Source: Halovenus aranensis
Lineage (GTDB): Archaea > Halobacteriota > Halobacteria > Halobacteriales > Haloarculaceae
Length of the DNA: 64,000 bases
Assembly (NCBI RefSeq): GCF_900100385.1
Contig: NZ_FNFC01000008.1
Location: forward strand, 1 to 64,000
Direction: 5' to 3'
Under the pieces are notes generated by a model, which searched no databases, was not told the DNA's origin, and worked only from the letters and a program-made list of their open reading frames with translations. The position numbers and the translations under genes were made by a program. Below are positions 1 to 5,764 of this stretch, piece by piece; positions within the stretch are counted from its first letter, which is position 1; the number at the start of each line of letters is the position of its first letter.

Positions 1-141
1 CGCGACCTGCCCGAGCAGTTCACGTTCCAGACGTTCTGTGACTGGATTCGTCACGAACTGGAAGAAGAGTTGGCCCGGCGGTGGGAGATTGAAATGAACG
101 GTGTCGGCGTCCCCGACGCGTACGCCTCGGCCGCGGGCTGA
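1..141 (+). CDS. C-terminal fragment of an unidentified protein
   Basis: Frame 1 is open from the first base to a TGA at 139-141 and gives 46 residues, starting RDLPEQFTFQTF and ending DAYASAAG. The start lies outside the window. I do not recognise the family. Codon use is typical of a haloarchaeal gene, and a very strong hairpin overlaps the stop codon, which supports a real gene end. It probably belongs to the accessory element that also carries the genes to 4.5 kb, but it could be an unrelated chromosomal gene. Confidence 0.6.
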   Translation, partial: RDLPEQFTFQTFCDWIRHELEEELARRWEIEMNGVGVPDAYASAAG

Positions 142-157
142 CGGCCAGCCCGCGGCC
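129..157 (+). terminator. GC-rich hairpin at the end of the partial gene
   Basis: GGCCGCGGGCT (129-139) and AGCCCGCGGCC (147-157) are perfect 11-base inverted arms around a 7-base loop, and the stop codon lies at the arm/loop edge. No T-tract follows directly. It is likely a transcription terminator or 3'-end-stabilising hairpin between this gene and the leftward gene ending at 285. Confidence 0.5.
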
Positions 158-284
158 TCAGGTAAGCGAGTCGTCAGCAGCAGCACTCGTCAAAAACCGC
201 TTCAACAATCGTTCTCGTCACTGTCTCTGTTCAATTCAGACCGATGCTTCGATTCAGCCAGCTACCGTTCCGAGATTGAACGGC

Positions 285-680
285 TCATACCAACTCAACT
301 CGGCTTCCGAATTCTCGATTGGGAAGTACCGACTGTTCTCCATCATCGCTCGTCAGGCTCCCTCCAACGATTTCGAGAAGTGCGTTGTAGAAATCATATT
401 GCTTAACCAGTTTTCTGAACAGTTCTTTTTCATCCTCGTCAGATAGCCTTCCATAACCGATTCGCTTGCCTTCTGTCGTTGGTTTGTAGCCGTTCTCTGC
501 TTTCTCAAACAATCCGAGCCGAACAGCGGCTTCCAGAGTTCTGCTGAAAGTGCTACCTTGAAGATCTTCCACTCCTTCTTCTAATTCGTCCTTGTCCGTC
601 TCTGAGACATCACGTAACTCCTCACAGAGTAGTTTGATATTGTCGATTGTTGCATCGTAGGGTGGCTTCTCATAGCTCAT
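285..680 (-). CDS. winged-helix-like accessory protein, function unknown
   Basis: This is 131 residues starting [15 protein letters not shown] chose the ATG at 680 rather than the upstream in-frame one at 773 because the added 31 residues are basic and non-conserved-looking. The centre ([29 protein letters not shown], split here as [19 protein letters not shown] then [10 protein letters not shown]) has the helix, wing and TxxG pattern of a winged helix. The gene is more AT-rich than the chromosome around it, as expected of mobile DNA. A DNA-binding role is inferred, not shown. Confidence 0.6.
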   Translation of the reverse strand: MSYEKPPYDATIDNIKLLCEELRDVSETDKDELEEGVEDLQGSTFSRTLEAAVRLGLFEKAENGYKPTTEGKRIGYGRLSDEDEKELFRKLVKQYDFYNALLEIVGGSLTSDDGEQSVLPNREFGSRVELV

Positions 681-836
681 ACTGGAGTTGTGACACACCC
701 CGCCGTAATAAAATCCAGTTGAACGGGTTACAAGTGGTGTGGTCACTACTCGCTGGTTACTCACCAAGCCCAATGGGTTATTTATAAACTATCGTTCAAT
801 TAGAGTCCAATCATCAGAAAAACGCTCTACTTGTAG

Positions 837-995
837 CTATGCCTCGGTAACTTCTAATACCTCCCAAAGTGCCTCACATTCGGGGCAAACAGCGGCTTCA
901 ATTTCGGAATAATCGTCCTTGGTATCTCCGTTATTCGGAATTGAGTGTTCTTCGAATGATGCCACGGTCTCTCCACAATCAGGACAAGTTACCAT
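837..995 (-). CDS. 52-residue zinc-ribbon microprotein
   Basis: ATG at 995 to TAG at 837 gives a 52-residue protein with two CPxC knuckles: CPDC near residue 4 and CPEC near residue 38. This is the standard four-cysteine zinc-ribbon spacing. The linker is acidic (GDTKDDYSEIEAA). The start is preceded by an AT-rich stretch (about 1000-1045) that could hold the promoter. Many haloarchaeal viruses and plasmids encode such small zinc proteins; a role in nucleic-acid or protein binding is plausible. The local AT-richness matches the neighbouring accessory gene. Confidence 0.6.
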   Translation of the reverse strand: MVTCPDCGETVASFEEHSIPNNGDTKDDYSEIEAAVCPECEALWEVLEVTEA

Positions 996-1069
996 ACTTG
1001 ATAATACCAACTCCTTACATATAGTATTTGTATTTGTTTTTAATGTCTCAGATTAACCTATGCCGTAAT

Positions 1070-1366
1070 TTATTCTTTGAGAACTCGATCAGCAGTCGGT
1101 GTCGGCTGATGCCCCACGTCCAAATTCCCACGCAGATACCGCTGCCCTGCGTCAGCCAGCTCGAAGGACTCCACACCGACACAAAACACAAGGCCAGCGT
1201 ACCGAAGCATCGCCAGCCGCTCCTCGACGTGGCCGGGCGACACACTGTTGAACGCTTCGCGAGCTATCAGGCCGGGCGAGGCCATACCTTCGTCTCGCAG
1301 AAACTCAAGAATGCGGTCGTCTTCGCGTTTCATCCAGTGGGCGCTTTGTCTATCAGCTTGTGACAT
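1070..1366 (-). CDS. PhiH1-repressor-like winged-helix protein
   Basis: This 98-residue protein has the pattern WMKREDDRILEFL, then an HTH (GLIAREAFNSVSPGHVEERLAML), a wing (GLVFCVGVESFELADAG) and a RYLRGNLD tail. This resembles the small winged-helix repressors named after haloarchaeal phage PhiH1, which are abundant in proviruses and plasmids. It lies 9 bases downstream of the similar gene at 1376-1705, so the two are probably co-transcribed leftward. A repressor role over the divergent integrase operon is inferred from layout. Confidence 0.7.
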   Translation of the reverse strand: MSQADRQSAHWMKREDDRILEFLRDEGMASPGLIAREAFNSVSPGHVEERLAMLRYAGLVFCVGVESFELADAGQRYLRGNLDVGHQPTPTADRVLKE

Positions 1367-1375
1367 GGAGGGAAG

Positions 1376-1705
1376 TTAGGGCGATTCGGGGGAGCTGGGA
1401 GACGAGACACCATCGTTTTCGTCGTCGCTCTGGGGGACTCTGTCGGGCTCGTTCTCGTAGGTGCTTATCTTGCCGTCGAGATAGCCCTCACCGCGGTCTG
1501 TGAGGATATAGACGCCATCACCGACCGGTCTGAGAAGGCCATGTTCGGCGAGTTTCTGACACCGTCGAGAAACTGTAGAGCGCGACACTCGAACGTGGTC
1601 GTTCTTTGCTAACTCTGAGACCTTACACAGATTGTCGTCGTCATTCCTACAAATCTCTAAGATACGGTCGTCCCATAGAGTCATCCATTCGCCAGATTTC
1701 CTCAT
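1376..1705 (-). CDS. PhiH1-repressor-like winged-helix protein
   Basis: This 109-residue protein has the family opening GEWMTLWDDRILEI, an HTH (KVSELAKNDHVRVSRSTVSRR), and a wing ending in LTDRGEGYLDG. The family start is at 1705 (MRKSGEWM); an internal ATG at 1684 would remove the conserved GEW. The tail is rich in D, S and P. It is divergent from the integrase operon starting at 1912, with about 200 bp of shared regulatory DNA between them, the usual arrangement of an immunity or lysogeny repressor. Confidence 0.75.
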   Translation of the reverse strand: MRKSGEWMTLWDDRILEICRNDDDNLCKVSELAKNDHVRVSRSTVSRRCQKLAEHGLLRPVGDGVYILTDRGEGYLDGKISTYENEPDRVPQSDDENDGVSSPSSPESP

Positions 1706-1790
1706 TATGTGTACTATCTAAACAATTAGTTGTATACCCAATGGATATAGCTCTATTCGGAAGGTTGTCTTTTTCCAAACTACCATTGCA

Positions 1791-1797
1791 TTTATGA
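1791..1797 (+). promoter_or_regulatory. TATA box for the integrase operon leader
   Basis: TTTATGA at 1791-1797 is a haloarchaeal TATA-like element. Transcription would be expected to begin about 25 bases downstream, near 1818-1823, just where the first arm of the folded leader begins. The call is based on spacing and base composition only. Confidence 0.45.
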
Positions 1798-1822
1798 AAT
1801 AGTAGCTCATCACTACGACATA

Positions 1823-1900
1823 GGAACCACGCAAACGGCCCGCTAGTAAGTGGGTCAATTCGGGCCTGTGCTACAACACAGGCCCTGAGAAGGTGGTTCC
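1823..1900 (+). ncRNA. structured leader RNA (three-way junction) upstream of the integrase operon
   Basis: Outer arms GGAACCAC (1823-1830) and GTGGTTCC (1893-1900) pair perfectly. They enclose a 9-bp perfect hairpin, GGGCCTGTG (1862-1870) with CACAGGCCC (1877-1885), and a weaker hairpin GGCCC/GGGTC (about 1837-1857, one G-U pair). The fold sits between a TATA box and the ATG at 1912. It could be an attenuator, a protein-binding leader, a small RNA, or, at DNA level, an operator. It is tRNA-sized, but lacks a T-arm and does not fit a tRNA. Confidence 0.5.
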
Positions 1901-1911
1901 GTGGTGTCGAG

Positions 1912-2283
1912 ATGACGGAACCTGAAACCAACGAGGGAGGTACGACGGCCTCCCTCGGCGAGAATGAGGAATCGCAGACAAATAAATTCGACTGGGACGA
2001 CCTCTCTTACGTCACGTCGTCCCGGTATCGCGGTCTCGCGCTGGCCGCGCTCAACGACCGGCCCGCGACGCCGTCGGACATCGCTGAGGCCGCCGACGTT
2101 GGCATCGCTCACGTCTCCCGCGCACTCCAGGGGCTTCGAGAGCGCGGTCTCGTGAAGCTACTCGTCAGCGACGACACCCGGAAAGGACGCTACTACGGGA
2201 TTACCACCCGTGGCCGGCGCGTCTTCAAGGAGGCATCGGACGGTGACACACCCCACCCGGACGCAGAGGGTGGTGCGGCGTGA
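1912..2283 (+). CDS. MarR/ArsR-like winged-helix regulator
   Basis: This 123-residue protein has a disordered acidic N-terminus (to about residue 30), then an HTH (RPATPSDIAEAADVGIAHVSR, shown only in part: ATPSDIAEAADVGIAHVS), recognition helix ALQGLRERGLVKLL, and a wing around RKGRYYGITTRGRRV. It is the first gene of a rightward chain of overlapping genes that ends with the integrase. The next gene's GTG overlaps its TGA. It is likely a transcription regulator of the element. Confidence 0.7.
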   Translation: MTEPETNEGGTTASLGENEESQTNKFDWDDLSYVTSSRYRGLALAALNDRPATPSDIAEAADVGIAHVSRALQGLRERGLVKLLVSDDTRKGRYYGITTRGRRVFKEASDGDTPHPDAEGGAA

Positions 2284-2471
2284 TCTGGGACTATCCGGTT
2301 CTGGCGTTCGTCATCGGTCTGTTCGTCGGGCTGGTTGGCGGCGCTCTGACGGTCTATTCGACGGCCTACTACGCTGGGTTGGGTGCAGGCATCCAGGACA
2401 GCACTGGCGAAGATACCCCCTCGAAACCCGAGGAGAGGGGAACAACCGTCGAAGACCACGGAGAGGCGTGA
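2280..2471 (+). CDS. small single-span membrane protein
   Basis: This is 63 residues starting from GTG at 2280, which overlaps the previous stop, implying translational coupling. Residues 4-30 form one hydrophobic, glycine-rich segment (PVLAFVIGLFVGLVGGALTV); the rest is a hydrophilic acidic tail. It has no signal-cleavage or catalytic motif. Comparable tiny membrane proteins occur in haloarchaeal plasmids and viruses. Function unknown. Confidence 0.6.
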   Translation: MIWDYPVLAFVIGLFVGLVGGALTVYSTAYYAGLGAGIQDSTGEDTPSKPEERGTTVEDHGEA

Positions 2472-2497
2472 AACTGAACCAATACACAGTGATTACA

Positions 2498-2845
2498 ATG
2501 TCCGAAACTGAATCCGCGGGGACTGCCCGCAACGACACTGACGAATCGCCCAATCAGAAACGCCTCGCCGACCTGAGCGCCTTCCAGCGGGATATTCTCT
2601 GGGCGCTGTCGCACTACGGCCCGATGAAGGGGCTGGCTATCAAGGCCCGCCTGCAGGACTACTACGGCGAGAACATCAACCACGGCCAACTCTACCCGAA
2701 TCTCGACGAGCTGGTCGACCGCGACCTCGTCGACAAGGGCAAACAGGACCAGCGCACGAACGAGTACACGCTCACGGCCGACGGCAAGCAGGCGCTTTCC
2801 CGCCGGCGGACGTGGACTGAAACCGCGGAAGTCGTCCAAGCATGA
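2498..2845 (+). CDS. PadR-family transcriptional regulator
   Basis: This 115-residue protein starts at ATG 2498 (MSETES). It has the PadR pattern: LSAFQRDILWALSHYGPMKG, then an HTH around LAIKARLQDYYGENINHGQLY, then PNLDELVDRDLVDKG and the wing TNEYTLTADGKQAL. PadR proteins are small winged-helix repressors. The gene follows the membrane protein by 26 bases, and its stop overlaps the next gene (ATGA). Confidence 0.8.
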   Translation: MSETESAGTARNDTDESPNQKRLADLSAFQRDILWALSHYGPMKGLAIKARLQDYYGENINHGQLYPNLDELVDRDLVDKGKQDQRTNEYTLTADGKQALSRRRTWTETAEVVQA

Positions 2846-2997
2846 GCACTGACAAGCTTGTGTTGTGCGCGACCGACGGGGAGGCCGCTGAGTTGGTCAG
2901 CGGCGTCATTACAAGCGCCGAGCCAGGGCTGACGGATGACGAACTGGCCGAGTTGAGCGCTGTCGTCGACTATCTCCAAGGTGATGACGATGCGTAA
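2842..2997 (+). CDS. 51-residue acidic protein in the integrase operon
   Basis: ATG 2842 overlaps the stop of the PadR gene and the ORF closes with TAA at 2995-2997. The product begins MSTDKLVLCATDGEAAELV and ends YLQGDDDA. It is too short for confident family assignment. The overlap at both ends (the next gene starts at 2990) argues that it is translated. Function unknown. Confidence 0.55.
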   Translation: MSTDKLVLCATDGEAAELVSGVITSAEPGLTDDELAELSAVVDYLQGDDDA

Positions 2998-3310
2998 GGA
3001 CCCCGAGCGTCTCGCGCCGGCGCACGACCCGGCCCTCGTTCAGTTCCGCGACGGCGAAGTGCTACTCGTCGCCCACCAGTACGCCCTCGATAACGGCTGG
3101 CTGCGCTGTCTCACTTGGGACGGGAAGCGTCCGAAGTTCCCGCCCGAGCGCATCGAGCGCGTCGAGCCTGTCGAGACGACGCGCGTCTCTGACGGGGACC
3201 GCTCTTGGCAGGAACTCGACGACGCCGAGCTGCGCGAGCGAGCCCGCGAGTTGGCCAGCCTCGATGAATGTAACCGGCGCGCCGTCGCAGACGGGGGTGA
3301 GCGTCCGTGA
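2990..3310 (+). CDS. conserved accessory protein, unknown function
   Basis: This 106-residue protein starts at ATG 2990 (MRKDPERLAPAHDP); ATG 2984 and GTG 2981 are alternatives in the same frame. An N-terminal beta-rich part (VQFRDGEVLLVAHQYALDN, then WLRCLTWDGKRPKFPPERIE) resembles a small barrel, followed by a charged helix (ELDDAELRERARELASL). It overlaps both neighbours, so it is part of the coupled operon. I do not recognise it. Confidence 0.55.
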   Translation: MRKDPERLAPAHDPALVQFRDGEVLLVAHQYALDNGWLRCLTWDGKRPKFPPERIERVEPVETTRVSDGDRSWQELDDAELRERARELASLDECNRRAVADGGERP

Positions 3311-3462
3311 GCATGACCTGTATCGAGACTGTCGCCGACGAGTTTTACCGCTGTGAACTGTGCGGGAAGACGGGCGACACGCCCAGCGAGATTAAGCACG
3401 TCGACGCCTGTCCAGAGAGTGGGTCAGACTCCCACCCGCATGCGGGGGGTAGTAAGCCGTGA
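3307..3462 (+). CDS. 51-residue zinc-binding-like microprotein before the integrase
   Basis: GTG 3307 overlaps the previous stop, and TGA 3460-3462 overlaps the integrase GTG. The sequence has CELCGKTG (C-x2-C), and then H and C in KHVDACPES, a plausible C2HC zinc site. A small protein translated just before and coupled to the integrase could assist recombination, for example as an excisionase, but it has no recognisable HTH; that role is only inference from position. Confidence 0.55.
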   Translation: MSMTCIETVADEFYRCELCGKTGDTPSEIKHVDACPESGSDSHPHAGGSKP

Positions 3463-4526
3463 GCCGACAGCGCCCTTCTCCCGAGGAACTCACACCCCGC
3501 GAGGCTCGGGACCGCTACCTGCGTCGACGGCGCCCGGACGCTTCGGACCGAAGCATCAGTACGTGGGAGTACCGGCTGAAGCTCTTTACCGAGTGGTGTG
3601 ATTCGATAGGGATTCGTAACGTCGGTGACCTCCAGCGCTACGACATTGACGAGTTCTATGAACTCCGCAGTTCGGAGATTGCGCCCGCGACCCTCGAAGG
3701 GGAGATGTGGACGTTCAAGATGTTCATGCGGTTCCTCGAAGACATCGGCGCGGTCGACGAGGGATTGGCCGACGCTGTCCGTATCCCCGACCTCGACGAG
3801 GAGGACCGGACGAACGACACAAAGCTTCACACAGACGCTGCGCTGGCGCTGTTGCGGTACTACCGGAACTCACCGAAACACTACGGGTCACGGTTGCATG
3901 CGTTCTTCGAGCTGGCGTGGGTGACGGGTGCCCGACAGGGCGGGATTCGAGCGCTGGACTTGCAGGATTGCGACCTCGACGGTTCACCCTACGTCGAGTT
4001 CAGACACCGGCCAGAGACGGATACGCCGCTGAAGAACAAGATTCGAGGTGAGAGGCCGGTCGCCTTGCCGGAGCCGACTGCGACGGCGCTGAAGGCGTAT
4101 ATCGACAACGAGCGCCACGACGTTCGAGACGAGTTCGGCCGCCAGCCGTTGCTGGCATGCACTAACGGCCGACCGGTGACGAACACGATGCGGACGTGGT
4201 CGTATATTGCGACCCAGCCCTGTTTGCACAGCGAGTGTCCACACGGGAAGTCGCGCGAGTCCTGCGAGTGGGTCGACGTGCATCACGGCAGTAAGTGTCC
4301 GTCGAGCCGGTCGCCTCACCCGATTCGTACGGGCGCGATTACCTACCTACTCAACGCCGGCTGGCCGCCGGAAGACGTGGCCGAACGGGTCAATTCGAGC
4401 GTCGAGACGATTGAACAGCACTACGACAAAGCCGACCCCGAGGAGCGACGGCGACGGCTTCGGGACCGGATGGAAGACCGCAGACGTAGTCTCGTCGTCA
4501 ACACGGAGTTCAACCATGATTCGTAA
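3459..4526 (+). CDS. int: tyrosine recombinase / integrase (SNJ2-like)
   Basis: This 355-residue protein has an N-terminal SAM-like core-binding domain (about 1-115; STWEYRLKLFTEWCDSIG) and a C-terminal catalytic domain. Catalytic residues visible are the first Arg in TGARQGGIRALDL, the HxxR of SPHPIRTGAITYLL, and the Tyr of IEQHYDKADP. A cysteine/histidine insert precedes the HxxR (CLHSECPHGK ... CEWVDVHHGSKCPSS) and is typical of the integrases of SNJ2-type pleolipoviral and related haloarchaeal elements. It starts at GTG 3459 overlapping the upstream gene. It marks the probable right end of the accessory element. Confidence 0.9.
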   Translation: MSRQRPSPEELTPREARDRYLRRRRPDASDRSISTWEYRLKLFTEWCDSIGIRNVGDLQRYDIDEFYELRSSEIAPATLEGEMWTFKMFMRFLEDIGAVDEGLADAVRIPDLDEEDRTNDTKLHTDAALALLRYYRNSPKHYGSRLHAFFELAWVTGARQGGIRALDLQDCDLDGSPYVEFRHRPETDTPLKNKIRGERPVALPEPTATALKAYIDNERHDVRDEFGRQPLLACTNGRPVTNTMRTWSYIATQPCLHSECPHGKSRESCEWVDVHHGSKCPSSRSPHPIRTGAITYLLNAGWPPEDVAERVNSSVETIEQHYDKADPEERRRRLRDRMEDRRRSLVVNTEFNHDS

Positions 4527-4764
4527 CCAGAACGGTCAGACAAACCGAGGAGTAGAGGCACAGAAGCGGGTACTCAGCGGCGTTTCTTACACTCTCGGCC
4601 AGCGCACTACCACTTCTCCGAGTTGATTCATTCAACAGCGCGGAGCTTGTCGTATGCGATACGCGTCCGTCTCCTCGGGTTGTGACAGGAGGACAGCCGA
4701 ACCGTTCTGTCGGACAGTCTACGTAGTCGCAGGGTCTTTATTACGGACTCTCGAAAGGGGGGGT
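4527..4764. other. probable element/chromosome boundary; no gene seen
   Basis: This is 238 bases between the integrase and the next chromosomal gene. I looked for a tRNA or a tRNA 3' fragment that would serve as attR and found none on either strand. A short palindrome CGTATGCGATACG lies near 4651-4663. A TATA-like CTTTATTA near 4735-4742 lies about 27 bases before the next ATG and probably drives it as a leaderless mRNA. The exact junction cannot be placed without the other end. Confidence 0.4.
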
Positions 4765-5049
4765 ATGGCACCAGAAACGACGAAAGTCAGTATCGAGATG
4801 GACGGCGACAGCGACGAGTTCGAGGTCCCGCGTGCGCTGACAGAGGCGCTGAGCGAGGACGAGGAAACCTCCGCAGAGGTCGTCGGGAACCTCGCCCTGC
4901 TGGGGCTGGCACAGCAGGCACACGGTATTGTTCACCACGGCCACGGCGACGTGGGCGAAACGCTCGAAGCCGCAGAGGAGGCGACACTGGACGAATTCGA
5001 GGAGCGCTTTGGCCAGAGCTTCCAGGAAATGACCGGCCACAGCCACTAG
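4765..5049 (+). CDS. small acidic conserved haloarchaeal protein
   Basis: This is 94 residues from ATG 4765 (MAPETTKVSIEMDGD); the in-frame upstream extension to 4654 is basic and unlikely. It is strongly acidic. The middle contains NLALLGLAQQAHGIVHHGHGD, a His-rich turn, and the end has HSH. The last four bases overlap the convergent arfC gene. No enzymatic motif is seen. It is probably a haloarchaea-specific domain of unknown function, and the first chromosomal gene after the element. Confidence 0.7.
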   Translation: MAPETTKVSIEMDGDSDEFEVPRALTEALSEDEETSAEVVGNLALLGLAQQAHGIVHHGHGDVGETLEAAEEATLDEFEERFGQSFQEMTGHSH

Positions 5050-5711
5050 GACGGCACGTCGTACTCCAAGACGACGCCCGAATCGACACGCTCGACACCG
5101 TCGAGTTCGAGCTGTGGAAAGTCCTCGATGAACCCGTCACCGTCGGCCAGCGTCGGCGCGTCGCGGCCGCCGATGACGAGTGACCCAACAAACACGGAGA
5201 GGCGGTCGACCAGTCCGTTCTCGAACAGCGAGAAGATGATCTCGCCGCCGCCTTCGACGAACAGACGCTCGATGCCGTGAGACTCGAGTTCCTCGAACGC
5301 GCCCGGGAGGTCTGCCCTGTTCTCGCCGGTCGCGATGACGGTCGCACCCTGTTCTTCCATCTGGGCGACAAAATCCGAGGGAGCCGCCTCACTGACGAGC
5401 AGGTACGTCTCCGCGCTGTCGTCTAGAATTGTCGCATCCGGCGGCGTCCGGATGTGTGAGTCGGCGACGATACGAGCAGGGCTCTCATCTCGTCCCTGCT
5501 CACGGCGACTCTCGCGTCGGGCAGCACTGTCGATAGTCAACGAGGGGTCGTCGGCCAGAATCGTCCCGACACCGACCATGACGCCGTCGCTCTCGGCGCG
5601 CAGGCGGTCCACGCGGTCGAAATCGTCGTCGCCGCTGATAGCAATCTGCTCGCGCCGTCGTGTGGAGAGCTTCCCGTCGGCGCTGATTGCGGCGTTCACT
5701 CTGACGTGCAT
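5046..5711 (-). CDS. arfC: 2,5-diamino-6-ribosylamino-pyrimidinone 5'-phosphate reductase
   Basis: This 221-residue RibD-C/DHFR-fold enzyme starts at ATG 5711 (MHVRVNAAISADGKLS). Family signatures are the N-terminal NAAISADGK, the GVGTILADDPSL motif for substrate/NADPH binding, and FVEGGGEI near residue 170. It reduces the ribosyl-aminopyrimidine after GTP cyclohydrolase III in archaeal riboflavin and F420 synthesis, matching the cof genes elsewhere in the window. It is a stand-alone reductase without the deaminase domain of bacterial RibD. It is about 50 bases downstream of aCPSF1 on the same strand. Confidence 0.88.
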   Translation of the reverse strand: MHVRVNAAISADGKLSTRRREQIAISGDDDFDRVDRLRAESDGVMVGVGTILADDPSLTIDSAARRESRREQGRDESPARIVADSHIRTPPDATILDDSAETYLLVSEAAPSDFVAQMEEQGATVIATGENRADLPGAFEELESHGIERLFVEGGGEIIFSLFENGLVDRLSVFVGSLVIGGRDAPTLADGDGFIEDFPQLELDGVERVDSGVVLEYDVPS

Positions 5712-5764
5712 ACCGCACTCTCCGTGGCTCTGGACAAAAAGGCGTCTTTTCTGGCTCGACCCAC

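Noticed and set aside
1823-1900. tRNA-like fold with a 7-8 bp acceptor-like stem
   Set aside because: Neither strand has a T-arm with TTC, a conserved D-loop or a plausible anticodon arm, so I call it a leader structure and not a tRNA.
4527-4764. tRNA gene fragment as attachment site for the integrase
   Set aside because: I scanned both strands for a tRNA 3' end and found no T-arm or acceptor sequence; the attachment site remains unknown.
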